Shown: positions 1 to 9,139, counted from the first letter of the stretch. The stretch is 64,000 bases of DNA from Paenibacillus sp. Root444D2 (GCF_001426375.1 NZ_LMEO01000034.1:268284-332283); one strand, 5' to 3'. Translations and numbers: made by a program. The notes: generated by a model from the letters alone, not told the origin.

Positions 1-2421
1 CTATTATTGAAAACGGGGGTCAACCTCCGTGGTGAAAGTGAATCCAGTACAGTGTTGAAAACGGCTCTTAACAAAGTTAAAAACAGCACGGTATTAAAAG
101 CAGCCAATCAGCATGAGCTGGTTATTTCCAATCTAACACTAACCTCCACTTGGGCGGGCGCTTATACAACAGATCATACGGTAAACAATCCGGCAAATGG
201 CGGACCGGACAGCATGATCGCTATTTCGAACTATGGCGAATATCCTTCCTACAACATCACCATAGATCACGTAAAGGTTGAAAAATTTACTCGTATGGGA
301 ATTCGCATTGATAACAGTCATGATGTCGTTGTAAGAAACAGCACCTTCCGCAATGCCACTGATGTAGGGCCAGGCGGGTCAGGGTATGGAGTCGCAATCC
401 AAGGTATGGCGAAGGTAAATCGGCTAGGGTATGACAATGATACAAAATGGAACTTGGTGGAAAATTCGTCTTTTGAGGGGCCTTACTTAAGACATGGAGC
501 GCTCGTTCAATTTGTCGCGCATAACAACACCATACGCAACAATCAGTTTACTAGGACCAAGCTGGATGCGATTGATCTTCATGGAGAACTGGAATATTTA
601 AATGACATATACGGAAATTTGATTACCGATATTATCACGGGTGGAGCTGTTGGTCTTGGTAATACAGGGGGTACAGCGCCAAGTAATCATAGTAAGTCCG
701 GTCCCAAAAACCATATCCATGACAATATCATCCGAAATTCTCGAGAAGGTATTGTGATTACGATGGGTACACCGGATACGATCATTGCGAACAATATCAT
801 TGAAAACACGACGAATATAGATGGGGCTTCAGGTATTAATGTCTTGAACGGGCCAGGAACGATGATTAGAAATAACATAATTCGCAATAATACGGCGCCC
901 AATTATTGGGCTATCCTCTTAGAGCATGACAAAGGGGATGAAAAAGCGAACTATATCGGTGAAGGCGATCCGCTGAACGTGCAGATTTTGAATAATACGA
1001 TTACTGGGAACGCAAATGGCATTCATCTTCAAGCGGGGACTAATATTGTGCTCAGAGGAAATATACTAGAAAACAGCGGTACGAACTACCTGAAAGCTCC
1101 AAGTGTGACGGCTGTGGAGGAAGATGAACCGCCAATTAAAGAAGAACCTTCCTCCGACGCTGACCCAAGCGATCAGAACCTGGGGAGAACCTCCTCTTCC
1201 GAGCCGCCAACCGGCAGCCACGCTGATATAGGAGTTACGGAAATAAAAACCGTTGGTGATAAACGGATAGCGTTTACAAGTGTAAATGAAAAACAGATTG
1301 ATAATGCATTGCAAAACACAGACTCAAGTTTGCTTGCCATCACGGTTGATAGCGGTGAAGTCGAACAGGTAAATGTAAAGCTGAACAGTAAATCACTGCA
1401 AAAAATTATCGCCATCAAATCGATTCAGACGATTTCTGTTAATACCAAGCTGGGAACGTATCTGCTGCCGAGTGATCAAATTAACATCATCCAGTGGGCT
1501 GCACAATTGAACACGAATCTGGAGAACATGCAGCTTGAGATCATCATCAGCGGGAATGATAGCGCTGAGCAGCACGCTGAATCATCCGGATTAAAGGTAC
1601 TTGGTGTCATCGATTTTACAGTACAAGTGTCTGGGTTGGATGGGAAAATGATAAATATCGATTCATATACCCAATATGTAGCTAGGGTAATCAAAACGGA
1701 AATCCCAGTACAAGATGGGAATCTGGCTGCTGTCCGCGTTTCGACTGATCGCAATGGCAAAGTTAGCTACGAGCCGGTACCTTTTTCTGTAAAGGGCAAT
1801 GAAGTGATGATTTACAGTAGAACGAACAGTACTTACATGCTGATAGACCATCATCTTTCATTCAAGGATACCCAGAGGCATTGGGCCAAGGATGACATTG
1901 AGAAAATGGCCAATAGACGAATTGTTCAAGGAGTGTCTTCGGAGGAATTTCATCCGGATGTACCTGTTACACGTGCTGAATTCGCTGTGCTCCTTACCCG
2001 TTTTCTAGGTTTGGAGAATACCGCAGGATTATCAGGCAAGATCAGCTTTGAAGATATCCCGAGCGATGCTTGGTATCGTGATTCCCTTGCAGCGGCTGTA
2101 GGATCGGGAATTGTGAGCGGTTATGAAAATAACGCATTCCGTCCTGATGGAACCATTAGTCGGCAGGAGATGGCGCTTATGATCTATCGAGCCATACAAT
2201 TCGCAGGCAGCAAAGATCAAGAGCCAGCCAACCAACAGCCCATATTTATGGATCAAGACAAAATAGCAGACTGGGCGCAAGAGGCAGTTAACCGCTTGAC
2301 CGGAATGAACCTAATGGAAGGCATTTCGAACGGTAGCTTTGCACCTTCGGATGTTACGACCCGTGCACAAAGTGCGGTTATGTTATCCAAAATGCTGCCT
2401 GTACTTTCTTTTACACGGTAG
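1..2421 (+). CDS. Right-handed beta-helix surface protein with three C-terminal SLH domains (5' end cut off)
   Basis: The frame is open from the first base, so the gene begins before the window and the TTG at position 7 is probably not its start. The first ~360 visible residues carry Asn/Ile-rich repeats (NNTI, NNII, IIRN patterns) typical of pectate-lyase-like parallel beta-helix proteins, often polysaccharide lyases or binding proteins. A Pro/Glu/Ser-rich linker (about nt 1110-1220) leads to a region of unknown fold. Three SLH modules follow at about nt 1858-2020, 2044-2200 and 2248-2400, each with the usual RAEFA, RQEMA or RAQSA helix. SLH domains attach proteins to pyruvylated wall polymers, so this is a cell-surface protein. 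The signal peptide must lie outside the window. The substrate cannot be told from sequence. Confidence 0.85.
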   Translation, partial: LLLKTGVNLRGESESSTVLKTALNKVKNSTVLKAANQHELVISNLTLTSTWAGAYTTDHTVNNPANGGPDSMIAISNYGEYPSYNITIDHVKVEKFTRMGIRIDNSHDVVVRNSTFRNATDVGPGGSGYGVAIQGMAKVNRLGYDNDTKWNLVENSSFEGPYLRHGALVQFVAHNNTIRNNQFTRTKLDAIDLHGELEYLNDIYGNLITDIITGGAVGLGNTGGTAPSNHSKSGPKNHIHDNIIRNSREGIVITMGTPDTIIANNIIENTTNIDGASGINVLNGPGTMIRNNIIRNNTAPNYWAILLEHDKGDEKANYIGEGDPLNVQILNNTITGNANGIHLQAGTNIVLRGNILENSGTNYLKAPSVTAVEEDEPPIKEEPSSDADPSDQNLGRTSSSEPPTGSHADIGVTEIKTVGDKRIAFTSVNEKQIDNALQNTDSSLLAITVDSGEVEQVNVKLNSKSLQKIIAIKSIQTISVNTKLGTYLLPSDQINIIQWAAQLNTNLENMQLEIIISGNDSAEQHAESSGLKVLGVIDFTVQVSGLDGKMINIDSYTQYVARVIKTEIPVQDGNLAAVRVSTDRNGKVSYEPVPFSVKGNEVMIYSRTNSTYMLIDHHLSFKDTQRHWAKDDIEKMANRRIVQGVSSEEFHPDVPVTRAEFAVLLTRFLGLENTAGLSGKISFEDIPSDAWYRDSLAAAVGSGIVSGYENNAFRPDGTISRQEMALMIYRAIQFAGSKDQEPANQQPIFMDQDKIADWAQEAVNRLTGMNLMEGISNGSFAPSDVTTRAQSAVMLSKMLPVLSFTR

Positions 2422-2630
2422 GGAAGAGTCACCTTCGCAGTAGGTTCTCCGCTTTCATATTGGCAAACCTTTAATGCTGACACTTGTGGCTTATCGTAAG
2501 CAAGTTTTCTTTTTTCTATAAAAGTAGCGTTTTACTGCCGATGATTTCAAATCTCGAAACAAACAAACAAACAAACAAAGAGCCAAACGTTTGTAATATC
2601 AACGTTTGGCTCGCTTGTTTTTATAAGAGT
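2422..2630. other. Intergenic region with short AAAC repeat and shared hairpin terminator
   Basis: Between two convergent genes. It holds five tandem AAAC-like units (about 2555-2579) and then an 11-bp stem, AGCCAAACGTT paired with AACGTTTGGCT at 2581-2611, with T-rich sequence on both sides. This is likely a bidirectional terminator for the surface protein gene and the minus-strand gene ending at 2631. No other feature was seen. Confidence 0.6.
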
Positions 2631-2939
2631 TTATTCTTCATTTGTAGGTTCATTTCGATAATCGTCTTCACCTGGATAGTCCCGCTTAATGCCTTCATGC
2701 AGCTCGTGATTTTCGTAAGAAAATTGATTAGGCGGGCGTTGATCCTTACGCCATGGTGAGCTCTTTCCCAGCGATTCTGTATTTAGGCTAGTGCCGTATG
2801 GACCTTCTGGGAATTCCTCTGGAATTAGGTCATTACGCTGCGACTCAACCGTCTCTAGATCAGTGAAGTCATCGCGGTATTCAGGGATGAAGCCTTTCGC
2901 TTCAGTTTTCTTAGCTAATTGGGGGGATTCGTCAATCAT
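2631..2939 (-). CDS. Hypothetical small acidic protein, 102 aa
   Basis: The start is supported by a strong site, AAGGAGG, placed correctly before the ATG on the minus strand. The product is highly charged and hydrophilic, rich in Glu, Asp, Pro and Arg, with no membrane segment, signal peptide or known motif, and it looks largely disordered. I do not recognise the family. The next minus-strand gene lies just upstream, so they may be co-transcribed. Confidence 0.6.
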   Translation of the reverse strand: MIDESPQLAKKTEAKGFIPEYRDDFTDLETVESQRNDLIPEEFPEGPYGTSLNTESLGKSSPWRKDQRPPNQFSYENHELHEGIKRDYPGEDDYRNEPTNEE

Positions 2940-2995
2940 GGATAAAGCCTCCTTATCAGGTTGCTATGCTTTTTCCAGTTTCCCCCGCAGACAGC

Positions 2996-3289
2996 TTAAA
3001 TATCCGTGAAATGAATGGAACCAATAATTTGTGACAGGAATTCATTAAGTTCTTGCGCTTGTTCCTCATTCAGTTTATACACATGCTCCAAATATCCTTC
3101 TTCAGCTAGATCATCTGGGCCAATAACAGCGCTGCGTCCGGATTGCAAGTCAATAACAAGCTTTTTGCCGAAATAACGGGACGTCGTCATAATTGCGAGA
3201 TCAAATCGGTGCAATGCGTTGCCAACGAAGCAAACGAACCGTGTTGTTGTTTCTTCCTGATGGTCGTATAAAAAGTCATAATCAGACAT
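2996..3289 (-). CDS. DUF3055-like conserved protein, 97 aa
   Basis: The start at 3289 (MSDYDFLYD) is chosen because GGAGGG lies a few bases upstream; the longer reading frame to 3376 lacks such a site. The sequence has the pattern I associate with DUF3055 of Bacilli: an N-terminal FLYD, then TRFVCFVG, RFDLAI, a GRSAVIGPDDL core and an acidic C-terminal helix. The function of that family is unknown. It is probably cytoplasmic. The family call rests on recall of the pattern. Confidence 0.65.
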   Translation of the reverse strand: MSDYDFLYDHQEETTTRFVCFVGNALHRFDLAIMTTSRYFGKKLVIDLQSGRSAVIGPDDLAEEGYLEHVYKLNEEQAQELNEFLSQIIGSIHFTDI

Positions 3290-3359
3290 GAAGGCCCTCC
3301 ATTCTCTTTCTAGTATGTACCCCATTATAACCGAAAAAAGCTCGTCAACAAAACATATC

Positions 3360-3388
3360 TTGCGCCCATCTGACAAACATGGTATGAT
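3360..3388 (+). promoter_or_regulatory. Candidate sigma-A promoter with extended -10
   Basis: TTGCGC (3360-3365), 17-bp spacer, TATGAT (3383-3388), with TGG directly before the -10 (extended TGn motif). It overlaps the region just upstream of the DUF3055-like gene and points towards the HRDC gene. A terminator-like hairpin begins only about 13 bp after the expected start of transcription. Confidence 0.45.
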
Positions 3389-3408
3389 TTGGATATTAGA
3401 AAAAGGGA

Positions 3409-3446
3409 AGCACCTTTTCAGCTAACTGCTGAAGAGGTGCTTTTTC
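3409..3446 (+). terminator. Intrinsic terminator/attenuator hairpin before the HRDC gene
   Basis: AGCACCTTTTCAGC pairs with GCTGAAGAGGTGCT around a short loop, followed by TTTTTCGTTTTT. It lies between the candidate promoter and the HRDC gene start at 3490, so it could end a very short RNA or attenuate the HRDC gene. Confidence 0.7.
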
Positions 3447-3489
3447 GTTTTTCTGAACCTATTTTTAGCTACCGTTTGGAGGAGAAGGC

Positions 3490-4503
3490 ATGAACATTGT
3501 ATTTCTGAACACATTGGAGAAAGAAGCGGGGGATCATCGCGTTACATCGGCCCAGGTGTCGATTGGGGAAGAACAAGGCATTTGGAATGTCTATTGGAAT
3601 GAGCCTGATAGTGCTGGCAAAATTCAGCAAGATCAGTGGTATCAGGGGGTAAGCTGGGATGAGATGCTGAGTGCTTTCCGCCAGGGACTGAGGGATAAAG
3701 TTCGTTCTGGTTACCGTCCGCTTGTTAGTACGGATTTGGAATCAGCGCAAGGACTGTCAGGCAAAGCTAGAATGACACAGATGCTGACCTACTACTGCGA
3801 AGAAAATCCAAGTGAGGAAGTGTACGAAACGCTCCGTGCTTGGAGGCGCGAACAAGCTGCCCGCGAGGGGAAAGCACCGTATATTCTTGCCACGAACCGA
3901 GTCCTTCGCATGATCTCCGTCTTCCTGCCTCAGAGTAAGGAAGAGCTGCAGCAAATTCCTGGCTTCGGTGAGCAGAAGACGACCATGTACGCGGCAGATG
4001 TGCTCAATCTCACCGCTGAGTATACTCGTTCGAATGGCTTCCCATTAGATTGGGTGGCTAAAAGCGTAGACACAGTGAAGTTTGAGGCTTGGCTCCACGC
4101 ACAGAAGGAGCAAAAGCTGCGTACGGAGCTTGACCGTGAGGTTAGCAAGCGCAAACTTCTTGAGATTGTTGCTGGCGGAGGAAGCTTGGCGGATTTGCAA
4201 GCAGTGCTAACGATGCCACGCAGGGAACTGCTGCTTTGGGTGGAGGATTTGGAGCGAGAGGGATACGATATGGATCCGCTTGTGGAAGCGGAGCTTGCTT
4301 CGATCCCGGAAGAAGAGCAAATCAAAGCCTGGAACGCCTTCGAATCGGAAGGTGACCGCTACCTGAAGCCGGTGCTGCAGCGCATCATCGGCACGGAGGA
4401 GCTCAAAGGCAAAGAACTTGACCGCGCCTATGAGTGGCTGCGCTTGCTTCGTTTGCGCTTCCGCAGGGAGAAGGAAAGGTTTGCTTCTCAAGCTGCAAGC
4501 TAG
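3490..4503 (+). CDS. HRDC domain-containing protein, 337 aa
   Basis: ATG start preceded by GGAGGAGAAGG. Residues about 110-175 form an HRDC (helicase and RNase D C-terminal) fold, recognisable from the pattern YILATNRVLRMIS, then LQQIPGFGEQK. HRDC domains bind nucleic acid, usually as accessory parts of RecQ helicases or RNase D. No helicase or nuclease domain is present here. The N-terminal ~90 residues resemble a small beta-rich module, and the C-terminal half is charged and helical. A role in nucleic-acid binding is an inference. It stands alone between a hairpin leader and the tyrS T-box. Confidence 0.75.
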   Translation: MNIVFLNTLEKEAGDHRVTSAQVSIGEEQGIWNVYWNEPDSAGKIQQDQWYQGVSWDEMLSAFRQGLRDKVRSGYRPLVSTDLESAQGLSGKARMTQMLTYYCEENPSEEVYETLRAWRREQAAREGKAPYILATNRVLRMISVFLPQSKEELQQIPGFGEQKTTMYAADVLNLTAEYTRSNGFPLDWVAKSVDTVKFEAWLHAQKEQKLRTELDREVSKRKLLEIVAGGGSLADLQAVLTMPRRELLLWVEDLEREGYDMDPLVEAELASIPEEEQIKAWNAFESEGDRYLKPVLQRIIGTEELKGKELDRAYEWLRLLRLRFRREKERFASQAAS

Positions 4504-4505
4504 TA

Positions 4506-4535
4506 TTGACATTGCTTAGGAGTATATGATTAAAT
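4506..4535 (+). promoter_or_regulatory. Candidate promoter of the tyrS T-box transcript
   Basis: TTGACA (4506-4511), 18-bp spacer, TTAAAT (4530-4535), just after the stop codon of the HRDC gene and upstream of the T-box. Confidence 0.45.
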
Positions 4536-4560
4536 GGTCAATAATCTAAATATCAATTAA

Positions 4561-4847
4561 AGCGATGACGAACATGGGCTATGCCCGAAGTAGGAGAAAT
4601 GCCGCTGCTGCAGAGAGTCGGTGTAGGGTGCAAACCGATGCAAGTATGGCTCCGAATTACAGTTCTGAGTTGGTTAAGGGAACATGCTCGTTAGGGCATC
4701 AGTAGCTTTTACCCGGCATTCATTTGTCGTTATGTATCTAAGTGAAAGAGAAATTTGCGAATGAGAGCGCGAACCCTTCTCTTTAATTAGGGTGGTACCG
4801 CGAGACAACCTTCTCGTCCCTTTGTGGACGCGCAGGTTGTCTTTTTT
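4561..4847 (+). ncRNA. T-box riboswitch (tRNA-Tyr sensing) upstream of tyrS
   Basis: The T-box sequence AGGGTGGTACCGCG lies at 4789-4802. Upstream is a Stem I with the conserved GAGAGT, GGTG and TGCAAACCG elements. A TAC tyrosine specifier codon followed by a purine is seen within GAATTACAG near 4655, in line with the downstream gene. The terminator stem (GACAACC at 4804-4810 with GGTTGTC at 4835-4841) is followed by six T residues; the competing antiterminator uses the T-box. Uncharged tRNA-Tyr should let transcription proceed. The exact specifier position was placed by eye. Confidence 0.92.
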
Positions 4848-4876
4848 GTATTTAACATGATGAGGAGGATAATACG

Positions 4877-6136
4877 ATGTTGATATGGGATCAGCTTACC
4901 GAAATACAGCAGCAGGAAGTGGAACGTCAATTGCTTATCATTGGGCGGGGTGCTGCCGAAATCGTACCTGAGGAAGCACTCAAGCAAAAGATCATGCACG
5001 CTGTGGTTACAGGAAAGCCGTTAAGAGTAAAGCTTGGCTTAGATCCATCTGCACCCGATATTCATATTGGTCACACTGTTGTTTTGCAGAAGCTGCGTCA
5101 ATTTCAAGATTTGGGACACGAGGTTCAACTCATTATCGGAGATTTCACAGGACGCATCGGGGATCCTACCGGAAAGTCAGAGACGCGCAAACAGCTGTCA
5201 GAGGAAGATGTTAAGCACAATGCGCAAACGTATCAGACGCAATTGTCCAAAATATTAGATTTGACCAAGACCACTTTTTACTACAATTCATCTTGGCTTG
5301 GAGCGCTTAGATTCGAAGATGTGCTGAAGCTAGCAGGTAAAGTAACGGTTGCGCGCATGCTGGAGCGGGACGATTTTGCCAAAAGATACGCGGCTAATCA
5401 GCCGATTCATGTTCATGAGTTTTTCTATCCTTTGATGCAGGGCTATGACTCGGTTTCTCTTGAAAGTGATATTGAGCTAGGCGGAACGGATCAAACCTTC
5501 AATATTTTGATGGGCCGAACGCTCCAAAGTGCTTATGAGATTAAAGATGGTCAGGTAGCGATTCTGATGCCGCTGCTCGAAGGCTTGGACGGTGTTCAAA
5601 AAATGAGCAAAAGTTTACGGAATTACATTGGTATCGATGAGCTTCCTAACGAAATTTTCGGCAAAACGATGTCGATTCCGGATTCGCTCATGACCAAATA
5701 CTACGAGTTAACAACGACCATCTCAAATGAATCCCTGCATGATCTCAAACGAGGGCTAGAAGCAGGTGCCATCCATCCGAGAGATGCCAAGATGAAGCTG
5801 GCTAAGGAATATGTGCAAATGTATCATGGTACGCAGGCAGCAGAAGAAGCTGAACAGCATTTTATAACCGTGTTCCAAAAGCGAGCTTTGCCCGAAGACA
5901 TCGAAGAAATGACTCTAAGTATCAGCCAGCTGGAAGAAGGCCAAATCTCCATCATTAAGCTTCTCGTTTTACTAGAACTGCAAGCTTCCAACGGGGAAGC
6001 AAGACGCAGTGTGGAACAAGGGGCAGTGAAGATCAATGAACAGAAGATCACCCATATTCATGAACAAATAACCCCAAAGGATGGGGATATTATTCAGGTG
6101 GGGAAACGGAAGTTTGTTAAAATTAAGTTGATTTAA
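4877..6136 (+). CDS. tyrS: Tyrosyl-tRNA synthetase
   Basis: Class I aminoacyl-tRNA synthetase charging tRNA-Tyr. HIGH signature at residues 63-66, KMSKS at about 241-245, a GGTDQTFN tyrosine-pocket segment, and a C-terminal S4-like RNA-binding domain (about residues 350-419). At 419 aa it has full length. The intact KMSKS resembles the TyrZ-type subclass of Bacillus more than the B. stearothermophilus type, which has KFGKT. Start ATG preceded by GATGAGGAGG. Expression is controlled by the upstream T-box. Confidence 0.97.
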   Translation: MLIWDQLTEIQQQEVERQLLIIGRGAAEIVPEEALKQKIMHAVVTGKPLRVKLGLDPSAPDIHIGHTVVLQKLRQFQDLGHEVQLIIGDFTGRIGDPTGKSETRKQLSEEDVKHNAQTYQTQLSKILDLTKTTFYYNSSWLGALRFEDVLKLAGKVTVARMLERDDFAKRYAANQPIHVHEFFYPLMQGYDSVSLESDIELGGTDQTFNILMGRTLQSAYEIKDGQVAILMPLLEGLDGVQKMSKSLRNYIGIDELPNEIFGKTMSIPDSLMTKYYELTTTISNESLHDLKRGLEAGAIHPRDAKMKLAKEYVQMYHGTQAAEEAEQHFITVFQKRALPEDIEEMTLSISQLEEGQISIIKLLVLLELQASNGEARRSVEQGAVKINEQKITHIHEQITPKDGDIIQVGKRKFVKIKLI

Positions 6137-6147
6137 GCAGGACAGAA

Positions 6148-6186
6148 AGGGCTCCTTGATAGCAGCATTCTGCTCCAAGAAGCCCT
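6148..6186. terminator. Hairpin between convergent tyrS and corA
   Basis: AGGGCTCCTTG pairs with CAAGAAGCCCT (one mismatch), with an inner GCAG/CTGC stem. The following T-tract on the plus strand is weak and interrupted. It probably ends both convergent transcripts. Confidence 0.55.
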
Positions 6187-6211
6187 CACTCTTTCTACGA
6201 TCAAAAAGTAC

Positions 6212-7147
6212 CTATAGCCATTCTTTTTTACGAAATAATACATACATGCCTATGCCCAATGCACCCATGAATGCCAACACAATTTCATCGCCATGAGCCA
6301 CATGAAGCCCGAGAATGTTATCAAAATTCATTCCGAACACGCCGGTAATGAATGTCAAAGGCATGAAAATCGTCGATGTTGCTGTGAAAACGCGCATGAT
6401 TTCATTCGCGCGGTTAGCGACGCTAGACTGATAGGCTTCTCGTAAGTTGCCCATGAGATCGCGCAGCGTATCAAACGTATCCACGATCTTTACGGCATTT
6501 TCATAAATGTCTCCGAAATATTTTTGCAGCTGATGGTCAATCAGTCTAAGCTCTTTCTTGCCAAGTGTTCCAATGACATCTCGCTGAGGAACCAGCACTT
6601 TTTTGAGCCATAGAATCTCTGATCGAAGACCGATAATTTCATTCAAATGCGACTTCTTCGTTGCCACCAGGATGTCTTCTTCCAGCTTTTCAATCTTGGC
6701 CTCGATACGGTCACCGACCGCCACATAATTATCGACGACAAGATCGACCAGATGGTATAGGAAACGATCGGCGCTGTTTACTTCCTCTTCCCAGAGAAAA
6801 GGTTTCAAAGCTCGAAGTTCATTGATTTTTTGTCTAGTAACGGTAATAATGACATGTTTGCTTAGAAATAGATTAAGTGCGCGAAGGAAAATTTCTTCAT
6901 CATCAAATCGAATACTATTAATAACAATAAAATAATGGGAATCGTAGAACTCAATTTTGGGACGTTGTTCCTCTTCGCTTAAGCAATCCTCCACGGCCAA
7001 ATCATGGAGATGGAACAAAGGTTGAAGGATCTCTAAGTCCTCTACCCCTGCATCAATCCAATAAAAGCCTCTTTCTGGAGGTGTTAGGGCGACAGTCACG
7101 TCATCAACCAACGTAAAAATGCCATTCTGAACCCACCGTGTTTTCAT
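6212..7147 (-). CDS. corA: CorA-type divalent cation (Mg2+) transporter, 311 aa
   Basis: The large N-terminal cytoplasmic part is followed by a long helix and two C-terminal membrane segments. The signature GMN tripeptide lies at the end of the first membrane segment (TGVFGMNF), and the tail is short and basic. CorA proteins form pentameric channels for Mg2+ and sometimes Co2+ or Ni2+. The ATG at 7147 is preferred over the GTG at 7156 because AAAGGGG lies at proper distance only from the ATG. I looked in the 300-bp leader for an M-box and did not find one. Confidence 0.92.
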   Translation of the reverse strand: MKTRWVQNGIFTLVDDVTVALTPPERGFYWIDAGVEDLEILQPLFHLHDLAVEDCLSEEEQRPKIEFYDSHYFIVINSIRFDDEEIFLRALNLFLSKHVIITVTRQKINELRALKPFLWEEEVNSADRFLYHLVDLVVDNYVAVGDRIEAKIEKLEEDILVATKKSHLNEIIGLRSEILWLKKVLVPQRDVIGTLGKKELRLIDHQLQKYFGDIYENAVKIVDTFDTLRDLMGNLREAYQSSVANRANEIMRVFTATSTIFMPLTFITGVFGMNFDNILGLHVAHGDEIVLAFMGALGIGMYVLFRKKEWL

Positions 7148-7438
7148 CTGATCCACCCCTTTGAATGGAATCAGCCGGTTAGTTCATCATTTAGAGCAAG
7201 GCTCCGGATGAAGGAATAACCGACTGCATTCCTACACTATTAAATTGTTTAAGATCCTTGCAGGTTCTACTCCTCGGTTCTCCGTCCAAACGTATGCCCT
7301 CCTTTTTCGTCCGTGTCGAATACTTGTCTAGTATAACCCTTCATATATCACGTTTCAAGCCATAAAAGTTTGCAGAAACTGGTAAAGTGTTGTTAAGATA
7401 AAGTATGGGAATAACGGTCAGTCGGTGTCAAAAAAATA
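7148..7438. other. Leader region of corA, no recognised element
   Basis: About 290 bp between corA and the terminator of the next minus-strand gene. It should contain the corA promoter. No recognised riboswitch pattern, tRNA or ORF with a ribosome binding site was seen. Confidence 0.4.
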
Positions 7439-7463
7439 GCCGCCATGACTCACATGGCGGCAT
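7429..7463 (-). terminator. Intrinsic terminator overlapping the stop codon of the 75-aa gene
   Basis: On the minus strand the stem GCCGCCATG/CATGGCGGC (7439-7463) contains the last codons and the TGA stop of the upstream gene. It is followed by seven T residues. Confidence 0.85.
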
Positions 7464-7677
7464 TTAAAATTTTATTTTTAATTTCTTTGTAAATCTCAAT
7501 TAATTCAGGATCACCGCGCTGCAGCAATTCTTCTTCACTGTTTGCACCGTAGATACGGCATAACAGGGCCGCAGCATCCTCTGCTTGCTGAATGGTTGGT
7601 TTTGTGGTTTCAATCAGAGTGAAAAATCGGTTTAATGAAGCAAAAGCGGAAAAGTTATCGATCGTTTGGGTTGACAT
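7450..7677 (-). CDS. Hypothetical protein, 75 aa
   Basis: ATG preceded by AAGAGGTCACCT on the minus strand. The product is a soluble, mostly helical protein with a central AEDAAALLCRIYG segment and an amphipathic C-terminus. No membrane segment, metal site or recognised domain. It has its own terminator, which overlaps its stop codon, so it is likely a single-gene unit. I do not recognise the family. Confidence 0.65.
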   Translation of the reverse strand: MSTQTIDNFSAFASLNRFFTLIETTKPTIQQAEDAAALLCRIYGANSEEELLQRGDPELIEIYKEIKNKILNAAM

Positions 7678-7870
7678 AGGTGACCTCTTTTCATGAGATA
7701 TGATTTATTAGTAGAGTGTTGTTATATATATTAGTGTTTTAATATCATATAACCCGTTTTTTAGATGGCTTAAACATTATTATTTGAGACATTTTGTATC
7801 AACCGTATCCTAAGGGGACAAACCGCTGCAAATTCTTTGCCCTAATTTCGCTTGACAAGTGTTTCACGCC

Positions 7871-7898
7871 TTGACTTTGGATGAATTTATAGTATGAT
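7871..7898 (+). promoter_or_regulatory. Promoter of the SAM-riboswitch/met operon
   Basis: TTGACT (7871-7876), 16-bp spacer, TATGAT (7893-7898), about 25 bp before the aptamer. Confidence 0.65.
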
Positions 7899-7924
7899 AA
7901 TTTTAATCGCATACGTTACATTTT

Positions 7925-8109
7925 CTTATCAAGAGTAGGTGGAGGGACTAGCCCTATGACACCCGGCAACCGACAAACCTTTGCAAGCAAAGGGACGCAC
8001 GGTGCTAATTCTTGCGGAAACGCTGTTTAAAGCGAATCTGGGAGATAAGAGAAGGACATTGACTTTGATTTTCCTTGGCCTTTCTCTGATTCCAGAGAAG
8101 GTCATTTTT
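7925..8109 (+). ncRNA. SAM-I (S-box) riboswitch
   Basis: The aptamer runs from CTTATC (7925-7930) to its P1 partner GATAAG (8044-8049). It contains the conserved AAGAG, GGTGGAGGGACT, GCCCTATGA and ACCCGGCAACC core. The expression platform is a terminator hairpin, GGCCTTTCTCTG paired with CAGAGAAGGTC (8077-8103), followed by ATTTTT. Binding of S-adenosylmethionine should terminate transcription before metA. Confidence 0.97.
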
Positions 8110-8162
8110 GCATTTATTACCCATTTTCACCCATTTAAAACTAATGAAGAGGAGTGAACAGG

Positions 8163-9107
8163 ATGCCGATCAAGATTCCTGACAACCTGCCTGCCAAAGA
8201 AATTTTAAACCAAGAGAACATCTTCACCATGGACGAATCCGTCGCGTATCACCAGGATATACGTCCACTTCGAATTGCTCTATTGAATCTGATGCCAACA
8301 AAAGAAACGACGGAGACGCAGCTGCTGCGCTTAATCGGGAATACGCCATTGCAGGTGGAATTCGTGCTTCTGCATCCGAAAACTCATACTTCTAAGAACA
8401 CTTCCGTCGAGCACTTGGAAATGTTTTATAAAACATTTGACGATATTAAAGATGAAAAGCTGGATGGCATGATTATCACGGGTGCTCCTGTCGAACAGAT
8501 GGAATTCGAAGATGTGAATTACTGGGAGGAATTGACGCAAATCCTGAATTGGAGCAAGCACAACGTCACTTCTACCTTGCATATTTGCTGGGCCGCTCAA
8601 GCTGGCTTATATCACCATTTCGGTGTGCGAAAGTTTGCGCTCGAGAATAAGATGTTCGGCGTATTTCCTCATACGGTCCAGGTACCGAATACCAAGCTGC
8701 TGCGCGGCTTTGATGAAGTCTTTCATGTACCGCAATCGCGTCATACGGATATTCGTCGTGAAGACATTGAACAATGTCCGGATTTGGAGATTTTATCGGA
8801 ATCTGAGGAGTCCGGTGTTTATATCGCCGCAACGAGAGATGGGAAGCATATTTTCGTAACAGGACATTCGGAATATGATGCTTGTTCATTAAAATGGGAG
8901 TACGATCGGGATGTGAGTAAAGGGCTTTCAATTGATATCCCCAAAAATTATTACCCGAATAACGACCCGAGTAGACTGCCATATAACACTTGGAGAGCGC
9001 ACGCGAATCTTCTATTTTCCAATTGGTTGAACTACTACGTATATCAAGAAACACCATTTGAACTGAATGCTAACATCAACGAAAGCTTGGCAAGCTCGCA
9101 ATTGTAA
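8163..9107 (+). CDS. metA: Homoserine O-acetyltransferase (MetA fold), 314 aa
   Basis: Acylates L-homoserine, the first committed step of methionine synthesis. The catalytic Cys142 (HICWAAQ), His235 and Glu237 (GHSEYD) are all present. Residue 111 is Glu (APVEQ); in this family Glu111 selects acetyl-CoA and Gly111 selects succinyl-CoA, so acetyl transfer is predicted in spite of the usual succinyltransferase label. The ATG at 8163 is chosen because GAGGAG lies 8 bases upstream; a GTG at 8154 overlaps that site. First gene of metA-metI-metC behind the SAM riboswitch. Confidence 0.95.
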   Translation: MPIKIPDNLPAKEILNQENIFTMDESVAYHQDIRPLRIALLNLMPTKETTETQLLRLIGNTPLQVEFVLLHPKTHTSKNTSVEHLEMFYKTFDDIKDEKLDGMIITGAPVEQMEFEDVNYWEELTQILNWSKHNVTSTLHICWAAQAGLYHHFGVRKFALENKMFGVFPHTVQVPNTKLLRGFDEVFHVPQSRHTDIRREDIEQCPDLEILSESEESGVYIAATRDGKHIFVTGHSEYDACSLKWEYDRDVSKGLSIDIPKNYYPNNDPSRLPYNTWRAHANLLFSNWLNYYVYQETPFELNANINESLASSQL

Positions 9108-9139
9108 TTCGAACCCATACCCCTGAGGAGGAACTCCCT

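Noticed and set aside
2555..2579. AAAC microsatellite as a functional repeat
   Set aside because: Short, low-complexity, next to a terminator; no sign of function.
7148..7438. M-box magnesium riboswitch upstream of corA
   Set aside because: The conserved M-box core sequences could not be found on the minus strand.
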